Source: Candidatus Thalassarchaeaceae archaeon
Lineage (GTDB): Archaea > Thermoplasmatota > Poseidoniia > Poseidoniales > Thalassarchaeaceae
Assembly (NCBI GenBank): GCA_029250605.1
Contig: JAQXEZ010000006.1
Location: forward strand, 172,956-236,955
Length of the DNA: 64,000 bases
Direction of reading: 5' to 3'
Shown: one piece after another, positions 6,884-14,770 of the stretch
How positions within the stretch are numbered: the stretch's first letter is position 1
How the letters are laid out: each line of letters begins with the position of its first letter
Notes under the pieces: generated by a model
What the model was told of the DNA's origin: nothing
What the model saw: only the letters and a program-made list of their open reading frames with translations
Databases searched by the model: none
Translations under genes and position numbers: made by a program

Positions 6884-9754
6884 TCAAGCGCACGCTCTCT
6901 CAATATGCCTAACGACTACTCCCACGCTTGGTATGGTGTGATCCTCCAGAGTTGGTGAAAATGGGACTGGTGTATCCAAAGCCCCAATTACAATCGGGGG
7001 TGTCTCCATCCTCCAGAACGACTCTTCCACAATCCTGCTAGACACTGTGTGTCCGAAACCTCCAGTCCATTGTGACTCCTGTAGAACAATTAGGCGACCG
7101 GTCCTCAATACCGAGTTGATACAAGTCTCGGAATCAAACGGAACAAGTGTTCTAAGGTCCACTACCTCTACTTCAGTTCCTCTCCTCGATGCCTCTTCCG
7201 CCGCATCCAGTGCAACATGGACCATCGCCCCCCATGTGACTATTGTCATGTCTTTCCCTCCACGAACTATTCGAGCAGATCCAATGGAACTATTGCCACT
7301 TTCAAGCCTCTCCTGAACGGAGTTAGTGTCAACGATTTGATTGATTGACTTGCCCCAGCCAGTCATCCCCCCTCTCAGCCCGTATAGCCCAATGTGCTCA
7401 AGGTAGACAACCGGATCCGGCAGATGGTGTGATTCAATCAGAAGATCATAGGCATCTTGTGGATTGCTTGGAGAGACAATAACCAGGCCAGGATCATTTG
7501 TCAGCCACGACTCAATCATATTTGCATGGAATGGGCCACTTCGGGTCTTTGCCCCTAGTGGTATTCTGACAGTTAGGGGCACTTCAGCACCCCACCTCCA
7601 TCTTAGTTGAGCTGCATTGTTTACCAGTGGATTCATTGCCAGTGAAGTAAAACCCCCGAATTGAATCTCTGCCATGGGGCGCATACCCCCTAATGCAGCT
7701 CCTGTTGCTGAATGAATGATTATTGCCTCGGAGAGTGGCATATCGAGAAGCTTCGATTGATGTCCCTTTGCCTTCAGTCCCAGATTCATTCCGAAAGCCC
7801 CAGCAACTTCCATATCTTCTCCCATGAACAACATCTCTTCTCCAAATTGTTCAGCCAGAGTCGCCATGGCATTCTGTATCGATCTACTGAATGTCCATGA
7901 GTTTGGAGCATCTGAAAACTCGATTCCGTATTCCCCAGATCTTAGATCAGATTCTGGGACATCGCTCTCTCGATCGATCCTACTTAGTTGGTTCTCATGG
8001 CTTGTTGCGTCAAACAGTGAGGTTACTCCTTTGACTACTGAATTGCCCTCGGGCCAATCCATTTCTTCCAACTCACTCCTAGCCGCTGCGACATAATCTT
8101 CCTCTTCCTGTAATATTCGATTCAGCATTTGTTCACCAACGCCCAATTTAATCAGCAAATCTCTGTGATTTGGAAGGGGGTCCTTCTCGGACCAGTATCG
8201 AAGCAACTCACGATCAACATAACCAGGAGGATTCCCACTCGCCGCTCCGAGATACAGATCGTCGTGATGATGTGCATGACCACACCCCCTCATCGTCTCT
8301 ACATGAATCAGAGAAGCCCCACAACCCGCTATGGCGAACTCTCTAGCTACTGCAGAGGATGCGTAGAACATTGCCGGGTCAGCACCATCAATGGTCCACG
8401 ATGGTATCCCCATTGCGTGCCCCTTGTCTCCAAAAGTCTCTGCTCCAGATTGTGCCGAATTGAACGTGTCAAGGGCAATCTGGTTATTCTGAATCATAAA
8501 GCAAATTGGAAGTCCACGTACTCCAGCGAAATTCATTGCTTCCCAGAACTCTCCACTACTGCTACATCCCTCTCCGACAGGAGCCAAATGAAACCTCTTC
8601 ACGCCAAGTTGTTTCGCAGCCAACGCCACCCCAGTTGTAGTAGCACTTGCTATTGGCAGGGGTGCTGTTGGGGGCAGGACCCTCTTCTCCCAATTCCCAA
8701 TGTGTAGGTCACGCCCCCCACTCCCTTCGATGCCCCCATCCATGTAAGAATCAGCCTTCCCCATTTGGGCTGCAAGAACTTCAATCGGAGTTTGCCCCAT
8801 GGCTAGAGCAAGCCCCATATCCCGAATCATCGGTGCTACCACGTCTGCATTTTGACGCTCCCCCTCGGGAAGATCAATCGCGCGATTCATCGCAGTAGCA
8901 CAGGCTGCCACGCCCTCTTGCCAAGTTGATCTGAAACCCTTCCCTCCGAAAGTACCACCATCTGGGGTCGGCAACCCAGATGCGAACAGATCCTTCAGCT
9001 GTTCATCAACTAATCTTGTTCTGATCATCCATCTCTGCCATTGTAACCTATCTTCCACTGTTATTGAGTGATAATGGGCAATCCTCCTCATACAAAGTGT
9101 AACATCGACCAGGAATCTCTCCATCCTCCTTTCTAAGAAAACCTCACCTGTTCTTCGAGGGATAATCTCAGTTTTGACCAAAGACGAGAGATTTGGGCCG
9201 AGAAGTCGTTCTGAGAACCTCATTGCTAACTCAGAAACCAGCAATTCTGCGAATTCGTGAAAACTTCTGCCATCCAGGTTATTTGGCATTTTCAGATCGT
9301 TCCAACAGTCTGAAACCATGCCCAAATGACCATCGTGTCTTTCCGCAATGAATCCCAATAAATCATCTCGGACATGCCCAGACGAGACTCTTTGGGTGAA
9401 TTCCAGGGGGGACTCGGGTTTCCAACTAGAACCCCAAATCTCCGGCAGAAGTGATTGTGGGTCATCATGCGGAGAAAGGTCATGCAGTGTTTCTTCTCCG
9501 AAAGAAAGTCCGGCGTTTCTTCTGGAAACCTCCTCTTCTAGATCGCTAATCTTAGTACGCGGCGCTCTTTCCCATATCTCCACACTCCTCGTTCTTCCTT
9601 TGCCAGAGGATGATCTATCCAGCGTAGTCCTAACCCTTTTTTCGCATTTGGAACACTTCCTGTCTAATTTATTCGCATTATTGGACCTAGTTTTCCAAAT
9701 TTGGTGAAGGCTGCATCCGGGGCACTTCCAAATCCCTATTCTCGTCAATACCAC
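6884..9754 (-). CDS. Fused E1 alpha-beta 2-oxoacid dehydrogenase with N-terminal zinc ribbon
   Basis: 956 residues. Cys11/Cys14 (CPGC) and Cys34/Cys37 (CSKC) form a zinc-ribbon-like N-terminus. A linker follows, then the thiamine-diphosphate E1 alpha domain (about residues 240-590: VGEGCSSSGEFWEAMNFAG to QNNQ, where GEG replaces the usual GDG). The E1 beta domain (about 635-955) has MGEDMEVAGAF and FVEPHH-equivalent segments such as PHANMIES-like GPFHANMIESW. Such enzymes decarboxylate pyruvate or branched-chain 2-oxoacids and acylate an E2 lipoyl protein; no E2 or E3 lies nearby. The start is GTG at 9754 (TTG at 9748 is possible). A repeat-rich region lies upstream. Confidence 0.9.
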   Translation of the reverse strand: MVLTRIGIWKCPGCSLHQIWKTRSNNANKLDRKCSKCEKRVRTTLDRSSSGKGRTRSVEIWERAPRTKISDLEEEVSRRNAGLSFGEETLHDLSPHDDPQSLLPEIWGSSWKPESPLEFTQRVSSGHVRDDLLGFIAERHDGHLGMVSDCWNDLKMPNNLDGRSFHEFAELLVSELAMRFSERLLGPNLSSLVKTEIIPRRTGEVFLERRMERFLVDVTLCMRRIAHYHSITVEDRLQWQRWMIRTRLVDEQLKDLFASGLPTPDGGTFGGKGFRSTWQEGVAACATAMNRAIDLPEGERQNADVVAPMIRDMGLALAMGQTPIEVLAAQMGKADSYMDGGIEGSGGRDLHIGNWEKRVLPPTAPLPIASATTTGVALAAKQLGVKRFHLAPVGEGCSSSGEFWEAMNFAGVRGLPICFMIQNNQIALDTFNSAQSGAETFGDKGHAMGIPSWTIDGADPAMFYASSAVAREFAIAGCGASLIHVETMRGCGHAHHHDDLYLGAASGNPPGYVDRELLRYWSEKDPLPNHRDLLIKLGVGEQMLNRILQEEEDYVAAARSELEEMDWPEGNSVVKGVTSLFDATSHENQLSRIDRESDVPESDLRSGEYGIEFSDAPNSWTFSRSIQNAMATLAEQFGEEMLFMGEDMEVAGAFGMNLGLKAKGHQSKLLDMPLSEAIIIHSATGAALGGMRPMAEIQFGGFTSLAMNPLVNNAAQLRWRWGAEVPLTVRIPLGAKTRSGPFHANMIESWLTNDPGLVIVSPSNPQDAYDLLIESHHLPDPVVYLEHIGLYGLRGGMTGWGKSINQIVDTNSVQERLESGNSSIGSARIVRGGKDMTIVTWGAMVHVALDAAEEASRRGTEVEVVDLRTLVPFDSETCINSVLRTGRLIVLQESQWTGGFGHTVSSRIVEESFWRMETPPIVIGALDTPVPFSPTLEDHTIPSVGVVVRHIERACA

Positions 9755-9790
9755 GATTGCCCGAGTAGGTATAGTACAACAATATTGGCC

Positions 9791-9800
9791 ATATTTTTGG
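9791..9800 (-). promoter_or_regulatory. Candidate TATA element of the E1 gene
   Basis: Read on the minus strand this is CCAAAAATAT, an A/T-rich box about 41 bases before the GTG start. With archaeal spacing (about 25 bases to the start site) it predicts a leader of roughly 15 bases. All TACCAYATTA elements lie upstream of it. Inferred from sequence only. Confidence 0.4.
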
Positions 9801-9807
9801 ACATTTC

Positions 9808-9993
9808 ACCACAATTAATTGTTTAATGTGGTATTTCCGTTAGGTATTTTCTAAATTCTCTTCATTTTACCATATTAAAACAATGTACTGCAAGTAAAGT
9901 TACCACATTACTTACAACAAATAAAAAAAATTAGTAATAAAATGATAAATTACCACATTAAAACAGTATATTGAAAGAGATAATACCATATTA
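9808..9993. repeat. AT-rich array of TACCA(C/T)ATTA elements containing an 83-base-spaced duplication
   Basis: Four direct copies of TACCA(C/T)ATTA start at 9868, 9901, 9951 and 9984. One inverted copy is at 9824-9833 and a degenerate copy (ACCACAATTA) at 9808. Copies at 9868/9901 and 9951/9984 are each 33 bases apart, and the two pairs are offset by 83 bases. The 43-base blocks 9868-9910 and 9951-9993 align beyond the core (both continue TTAAAACA), so they are a diverged duplication. The last copy overlaps the stop codon of the ThiF-like gene. It lies upstream of the E1 gene and looks like an operator array. Confidence 0.7.
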
Positions 9994-11100
9994 ATACTTG
10001 ACTATTTCTGGATCTACATTGTCAGACCAAGAGAGTATGCCCCCAGTCAAGTTGAAAACACGTCCAATTTCCAAATCAGATTCTATGATGAATCTAGCCA
10101 CAGCAGCCGATCTATGGCCACTTCGGCAGTATACAACGATGTCCGTTTCCGTTGGAAGCTCAGATAATCTCTTAGGAATTTCAAGATGCATTATTCTCGC
10201 ATCCGTACCTTCAATCGAAGCAATAGCCTCCTCATGTGCTCTTCTAACATCAAGAAGGAATGGTTTCCAACCATCCTGTCTCTGTTCGAAAAGATCCTTC
10301 GCACCAATTTCTTCAAAATCTCTGCTAATCGGACCTCCTAGTCTTGTGACCCTAACTCTTTCCGGATTCTTCGAAAATGATAGTGATCTCATTTCCATCG
10401 TCAAAGCATCAATGGCCAGCAGTTTCCCGATCAGATTTTCTCCAATGCCTAGGATTACTTTGATTGCCTCAGAGGCCTGAATTGTTCCAACCAGTCCAGG
10501 CAGTACGCCTAAAACGCCGGCTTCCGAGCAATTCGGCGCCAATTCTGGAGGGGGGGGAGTGGGAAACAGGTCACGATAATTCGGCCCATCGTTTAGGTTG
10601 AACGTAGAGACCTGCCCCTCGAATCTATGGATGCTGCCGAAAATCCAAGGTTTATCCAGTATCTCACAGGAGTCACCGATTAGATATCGAGATTGGAAAT
10701 TGTCCGTTCCATCGATAATTACATCATAATCGCCCAATATTTCCAGTGAATTCCCCTGAGTCAGCCTATCATCCATCAAAATCACATCAATATCTGGATT
10801 AAACCCCTCGATCCAGTTCGAAGCAGACTCAACCTTGGACTTGCCAACCCAAGAAACATTGTGGATGATCTGCCTCTGTAAATTGGATGAACTAACCGTA
10901 TCATTGTCGATAATGCCTATTCTGCCGACTCCGGCTGCAGCCAAATACATCAATGCCGGAGATCCCAGGCCCCCTGCTCCCACCACCAGAACCGATGATC
11001 TCAGCAATTTCTCCTGACCTTCTTCCCCCACCCCAGGGAGAACTAGGTGCCTTGCGTACCTCTCCCTTTGCTCTGGGTTCAAGTAGTCTGACATTGTCAT
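9991..11100 (-). CDS. ThiF/MoeB-type adenylyltransferase with C-terminal rhodanese domain
   Basis: About 369 residues. The N-terminal E1-like domain has RYARHLVLPGVGEEGQ, the nucleotide loop VVGAGGLGSPAL, DNFQSRYL and NCSEAGVLGVLPG. The C-terminal rhodanese domain has the catalytic loop YCRSGHRSAAVARF. This layout matches MOCS3/Uba4, which adenylates and thiolates sulfur-carrier proteins for Moco, thiamine or tRNA thiolation. The two CxxC zinc pairs usual in MoeB are absent (NYRDLF where CxxCLF is typical). I chose the ATG at 11100; a longer frame to 11184 would overlap trxB and adds an Arg-rich, unlikely N-terminus. Confidence 0.88.
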   Translation of the reverse strand: MTMSDYLNPEQRERYARHLVLPGVGEEGQEKLLRSSVLVVGAGGLGSPALMYLAAAGVGRIGIIDNDTVSSSNLQRQIIHNVSWVGKSKVESASNWIEGFNPDIDVILMDDRLTQGNSLEILGDYDVIIDGTDNFQSRYLIGDSCEILDKPWIFGSIHRFEGQVSTFNLNDGPNYRDLFPTPPPPELAPNCSEAGVLGVLPGLVGTIQASEAIKVILGIGENLIGKLLAIDALTMEMRSLSFSKNPERVRVTRLGGPISRDFEEIGAKDLFEQRQDGWKPFLLDVRRAHEEAIASIEGTDARIMHLEIPKRLSELPTETDIVVYCRSGHRSAAVARFIIESDLEIGRVFNLTGGILSWSDNVDPEIVKY

Positions 11101-11135
11101 CGTGAAAGGGCATCCAATCAAGGTACCTTCGGTCC

Positions 11136-12065
11136 TCAATCTTGCTCTTCCAACCACTTTTCTGCGTCTATTGCGGCCTGGCATCCCATTCCAGCAGCAG
11201 TAATTGCTTGTCGATATCTTTTGTCGACAACGTCCCCTGCAGCAAATACCCCTGGGACTGCAGTCATTGTATTCTCCTTGTGGACTATGTATCCTTCTGA
11301 GTCAGTTTCCAACTGTTTCTCGAGGAAACTGGTAATTGGCTTGTGCCCTATTGCAATAAATGCGCCAGCACAACTAATCTTCTCCTCAGAACCATCCCTG
11401 GGGTCCTCTAGGACCGCACCAGTGAGACCCTGATCACCAGCAATCCATTTTTTCACCTGCCTGAATGTCTTGATCTCAATTTTCGGGTGCTCAGCAGCCC
11501 TTTCATACATCACCTTCGACGCCTTGAAAACCTCCCTTCTGTGTATGACAGTAACCTTGCTAGCAAACCTAGTCAGGAAAATCGCCTCCTCCATTGCTGA
11601 ATCTCCACCTCCAACAACAATGATCTCCTCGTCACGGAAGAAAGCACCGTCACAAGTGGCACATGTCGAGATCCCTCGTCCCTTCTGCTCCTCCTCGCCC
11701 TCTGCACCAAGCCAAATTGCTTCTGCCCCGGTGCAAATTATCAGCGATTCTGCCTTGAACTCCTCTCCCTCTACCCAGACGCCGAAGGGACGTTGCGAAA
11801 GATCGACTCTTTCCACATTCTTGTCTTGGACCTCCAACCCGAATCTTTCGGCTTGCCCCCTCATATCGATCATCATCTCGGGCCCGCCAATTCCCTTTGG
11901 ATATCCGGGGAAGTTCTCAACATCAGACGTTAGCATTAGTTGTCCGCCTGACATGTATCCAGCGAACATCAAAGGTTCTAGCAGCGCTCTGGACGCGTAT
12001 AGTCCCGCAGTGTACCCTGCAGGGCCTGAACCAACGATGATAACGCTCCTGACATCCTCGCCCAT
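11136..12065 (-). CDS. trxB: Thioredoxin reductase
   Basis: 309 residues, the usual family length. The FAD-binding loop is VIIVGSGPAGYTAGLYASR, the redox-active disulfide is CATCDGAFF, the NADPH-binding loop is IIVVGGGDSAMEEAIFL, and the C-terminal FAD motif is GVFAAGDVVDKRYRQ. It transfers electrons from NADPH to thioredoxin or glutaredoxin-like proteins in the cytosol. No thioredoxin gene is adjacent; a glutaredoxin is encoded at 19.4 kb. It is upstream of the ThiF-rhodanese gene on the same strand. Confidence 0.95.
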   Translation of the reverse strand: MGEDVRSVIIVGSGPAGYTAGLYASRALLEPLMFAGYMSGGQLMLTSDVENFPGYPKGIGGPEMMIDMRGQAERFGLEVQDKNVERVDLSQRPFGVWVEGEEFKAESLIICTGAEAIWLGAEGEEEQKGRGISTCATCDGAFFRDEEIIVVGGGDSAMEEAIFLTRFASKVTVIHRREVFKASKVMYERAAEHPKIEIKTFRQVKKWIAGDQGLTGAVLEDPRDGSEEKISCAGAFIAIGHKPITSFLEKQLETDSEGYIVHKENTMTAVPGVFAAGDVVDKRYRQAITAAGMGCQAAIDAEKWLEEQD

Positions 12066-12147
12066 AAGTCACCGAGGTGTAAGGCATCCCTTGAATCTTG
12101 ACAGTCAAATCGACTCATTGAATCGAGTAATATTGAGAAAGAAATCG

Positions 12148-12155
12148 TAATATAA
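12148..12155 (+). promoter_or_regulatory. Candidate TATA box for the GYD-domain gene
   Basis: TAATATAA is centred about 24 bases before the ATG at 12175, which would give a leaderless transcript. The promoter looks intact although the gene is frameshifted. Sequence inspection only. Confidence 0.4.
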
Positions 12156-12174
12156 CAACTACCAAGGGCCAATC

Positions 12175-12494
12175 ATGCCAAAATACATGTATTCTGGAAA
12201 CTAACTAAGGAAGGTGCCGCCGGTCTGCTAAAGGACGGAGGCAAGGCGAGGAAGGAAGAAGCTGAGAGGATAGTGGAAGCTATGGGGGGATCCCTGGAAG
12301 CATACTATTGGTCATTTGGCGAGATGGATTTCATGATGATTGCCGACATTCCAGAGGCCATGGCCGTGAAGTTCTCCCTCTACGTAGGAGCCTCGGGAGT
12401 TTTCAATGGAAAGCTGACGCCACTAATCACCGTCGAGGGTATGGAAGCAGCTACCTCAACTGAGTTGCCTTCGATGAGACTCCCCGGCGAGTGA
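12175..12494 (+). pseudogene. GYD-domain protein gene with a one-base frameshift
   Basis: From the ATG at 12175 the frame reads MPKYMYSGN and then stops at TAA (12202-12204). If one base is restored after TA at 12202-12203, the frame joins the downstream one and reads N-Y-T-K-E-G-A-A-G, then a full GYD-like domain (MGGSLEAYYWSFGEMDFMMI, then PEAMAVKFSLYVGASG) to the stop at 12494. GYD proteins are about 100-residue ferredoxin-like proteins of unknown role. The intact promoter and clean single-base gap suggest either a very recent mutation or a sequencing/assembly error. As given, only an ATG at 12273 would yield a 73-residue fragment. Confidence 0.75.
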
Positions 12495-12502
12495 TGTTCC
12501 CC

Positions 12503-12898
12503 TCAACCAGACATCGCTGCGACTGCGCCAACCGCGGATCTAGCATGTGGCTCTAGCCTAGGCTCAATGTGTTCAGGCTCGGCACCAGGTCCAATTATTC
12601 CCAGTCCAATGGGTTTGTTGTGCTTGATTTGCAATTCAATTATCGACATCGTCACAGAATTTCCCATTACAAGCCCATGATCGGTCTCGCCACGTTCAAT
12701 AATTCCCAAAACGATGGCTCCTTGGATTTCTTCACTCTGGAGCATCCTGTCAAGAGCGAGGGGCGCCTCCATAGAACCAGGGACCCACACAATATCCCGA
12801 ACTAGCAAATTCTTTGATTCCGCCTCATCTTTGGCGAATTCGAGCATCTTCTCTACTTCTTCGCGATGAAATGAGCCACAAACAATTCCAAGATTCAT
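12503..12898 (-). CDS. ribH: 6,7-dimethyl-8-ribityllumazine synthase
   Basis: 131 residues, typical for the archaeal/short form. Recognisable motifs are CGSFHREEVEKML at the N-terminus, VWVPGSMEAPLAL, the substrate-site segment IVLGIIERGETDHGLV (catalytic His in the TDH), and GLGIIGPG. It condenses the ribityl-aminouracil with dihydroxybutanone phosphate to lumazine. Its start overlaps the 3' end of the riboflavin synthase gene by 4 bases, so it is the last gene of the riboflavin operon. Confidence 0.93.
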   Translation of the reverse strand: MNLGIVCGSFHREEVEKMLEFAKDEAESKNLLVRDIVWVPGSMEAPLALDRMLQSEEIQGAIVLGIIERGETDHGLVMGNSVTMSIIELQIKHNKPIGLGIIGPGAEPEHIEPRLEPHARSAVGAVAAMSG

Positions 12899-13500
12899 AA
12901 TTTACCCATCCTGAGCATCGTCTCCACAACTGCTTGGGTCCTCGAGTCTATCTCAATGTTTACTCTGTCTCCTACGGCCTTCTTGTCCAAGGTGGTAATT
13001 CTCAGAGTTTCTGGAATAATGTGTAAAATGAAACCCCCTTCATCGCATTTCCCCACAGTAAGAGACATCCCATCCACGGCGATGAACCCCTTTTCTAAGA
13101 TGAATGGAGCACATCCATCTGGCATGGAAATTCTAAGGTCAAATCCCTCGCCAACCATTCTTGACTCCAATATTTCAGCCGTCCCCATTACATGCCCAGA
13201 TAGGATATGCCCCCCCAATTCATCACCGAGCCTCATCGACCTCTCGACATTCAGGAGGTCACCCTCCTTTCTGTCAGCCAGCGTTGTCCTCTCCAGGGTC
13301 TCTGTAATTGCATCAAAGGTCACCTGCCCCGAGTCCATGCCAATCACAGTCATGCACACTCCATCCAGAGATACGCTTGCCCCCGTTTCAAGTCCCTCTG
13401 CGAAATCTCCTAGGTCCACTGTGAATGTGCAAATACCATCTCCTTCGACAATTTTCAGAATGGGTGCCGTTCCGGCTACAATTCCTGTAAACATGCTCAA
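12895..13500 (-). CDS. ribE: Riboflavin synthase, bacterial trimeric (alpha-chain) type
   Basis: 201 residues made of two lumazine-binding barrels. MFTGIVAGTAPIL with VSLDGVCMTVIG forms the first. GGHILSGHVMGTAEIL with FIAVDGMSLTVGKCD forms the second. It converts two lumazines to riboflavin. This is the bacterial/eukaryotic family. Most methanogens use an unrelated RibC that resembles lumazine synthase, so this form suggests ancient acquisition from bacteria. It overlaps ribL by 4 bases and ribH by 4 bases. Confidence 0.95.
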   Translation of the reverse strand: MSMFTGIVAGTAPILKIVEGDGICTFTVDLGDFAEGLETGASVSLDGVCMTVIGMDSGQVTFDAITETLERTTLADRKEGDLLNVERSMRLGDELGGHILSGHVMGTAEILESRMVGEGFDLRISMPDGCAPFILEKGFIAVDGMSLTVGKCDEGGFILHIIPETLRITTLDKKAVGDRVNIEIDSRTQAVVETMLRMGKL

Positions 13501-13958
13501 TCCTCCTCATAGGGGCCACCTTCTGTGTTGGGCCACAAATCTAGAATCCTTGCAATAATCTTCCTAGTTCCGTCTAGATCATCCGACAGACCCTCGACTC
13601 GAGTCACCCCCACGTCTTCGAAACCCGCATCGTCGAGACCAGACCTAATTGCGTCAATCGAGTGCTTCTGGTCATAGCCAAGAGCAATAAGATCAGGCTT
13701 TACTTCCCTCAGTATCTCGAAAATCGGAACTCCAGGGGGATTCCCAATAATTGCCTTGTCCACGGGCTTCAGTCCTTCCACCATCCTCCTTCTCAAATCT
13801 TGACCAGTTACTGGCTCGTGCTTCTGCTTCCTCACGGTCTCATCATGGGCAATTACGACAACAAGCTCGTCACCAAGCGATTTTGCTTGTTCAACGTAGT
13901 GCAAATGGCCTGCATGGAGGAGGTCGAATATTCCAACCGCCATCACTCTGACCATCAT
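13497..13958 (-). CDS. ribL: Archaeal FAD synthetase-like cytidylyltransferase-fold enzyme
   Basis: 153 residues. The nucleotidyltransferase motif GIFDLLHAGHLHYVEQAK (HxGH) is near the N-terminus, and VVVIAHDETVRKQK and the C-terminal GTRKIIARIL follow. This family contains glycerol-3-phosphate cytidylyltransferase and archaeal RibL, which adenylates FMN to FAD. Its position between ribB and ribE, with a 4-base overlap, favours RibL. A riboflavin kinase gene is not seen in the window. MVRVMAVG (second Met) is the likely start. Confidence 0.85.
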   Translation of the reverse strand: MMVRVMAVGIFDLLHAGHLHYVEQAKSLGDELVVVIAHDETVRKQKHEPVTGQDLRRRMVEGLKPVDKAIIGNPPGVPIFEILREVKPDLIALGYDQKHSIDAIRSGLDDAGFEDVGVTRVEGLSDDLDGTRKIIARILDLWPNTEGGPYEED

Positions 13959-13981
13959 GGAGACCCCGTTGACATCTTCGC

Positions 13982-14713
13982 CTAATCCTTTTCATCGAAA
14001 GCAGTGGAAATCTGCTCCCCGGTTACCATGGGAATGCCATATCTTGCCGCATATTCTCTTGCTCCGTCCAAGGACAATGCACCATCTCCATCTGGCTCCA
14101 GCATCTCGGCCCCTATTGTACAGGGAACCAGTCCTGCCAATCTGGCTATCGACACGGCTAGTTCGGTGTGACCCTGCCTTGTCTTGAGCCCTCCGGGAGA
14201 CTCCCTACACACGGGGATATGTCCAGGGGTCCTGAATTCCTTGCCCAGTTGAGAGAGTGCGAAGTCATCCCTGGCGCCACTATCAATCAATTCTCCAGAC
14301 AGTTCTCCGAACCTTCTTGTCGTCAGAGCTCTGTCCCTATCGGTAATCCCGGTATACGTCTCTCTATGATTCAAAGAAAGAGTGAAGGCCGATCTAGAAT
14401 CATACTGTAGGTCGTTTGTAACTAGATGCTCAAGTACTGGATTCTCCCCAATCAAGGCATCGTGTGAATGGATGTCCTGTAGCCAAGGGAGCCCAAACAT
14501 CTCTCCAATTTCATTCCCTATTGCTAGGAAGAGTAGACCTCCACAGTCTTTCCTCAGTCTCCTAATTACTTCCGGAGTAGCTGATGTTGCAGGCCATAGT
14601 AAGTCCGTCTCCTTCTCTCTGAAGTCCGAATCAAAGATCATCACTGGATTTCCTGACTTGAATGCGGAAATTACCCTAGCAACTCCGTCATCCATGTCAG
14701 GCGGAGGGGCCAT
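13982..14713 (-). CDS. ribB: 3,4-dihydroxy-2-butanone-4-phosphate synthase
   Basis: 243 residues. Family features are PVMIFDSDFREKETDLLW (acidic metal- and substrate-binding loop), TDRDRALTTRR, GHIPVCRESPGGLKTRQGHTE (catalytic Cys/His region) and EMLEPDGDGAL. It makes the four-carbon riboflavin precursor from ribulose 5-phosphate. It is the first gene of the ribB-ribL-ribE-ribH unit, with a 23-base gap to ribL. It stands back to back with a sugar kinase gene, with 57 bases between them. Confidence 0.93.
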   Translation of the reverse strand: MAPPPDMDDGVARVISAFKSGNPVMIFDSDFREKETDLLWPATSATPEVIRRLRKDCGGLLFLAIGNEIGEMFGLPWLQDIHSHDALIGENPVLEHLVTNDLQYDSRSAFTLSLNHRETYTGITDRDRALTTRRFGELSGELIDSGARDDFALSQLGKEFRTPGHIPVCRESPGGLKTRQGHTELAVSIARLAGLVPCTIGAEMLEPDGDGALSLDGAREYAARYGIPMVTGEQISTAFDEKD

Positions 14714-14770
14714 CGATACCCGATACTTTCGGTCTAGAAATAATGATGTCTCGAGACAATCTCCGCTGGA

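Noticed and set aside
8129..8707. 192-codon open frame on the plus strand
   Set aside because: Lies within the E1 dehydrogenase gene on the other strand; low-complexity translation and no start context.
9808..9993. CRISPR array
   Set aside because: The repeat core is only 10 bases, one copy is inverted, spacing is irregular (33, 44, 50 bases) and no cas gene is near.
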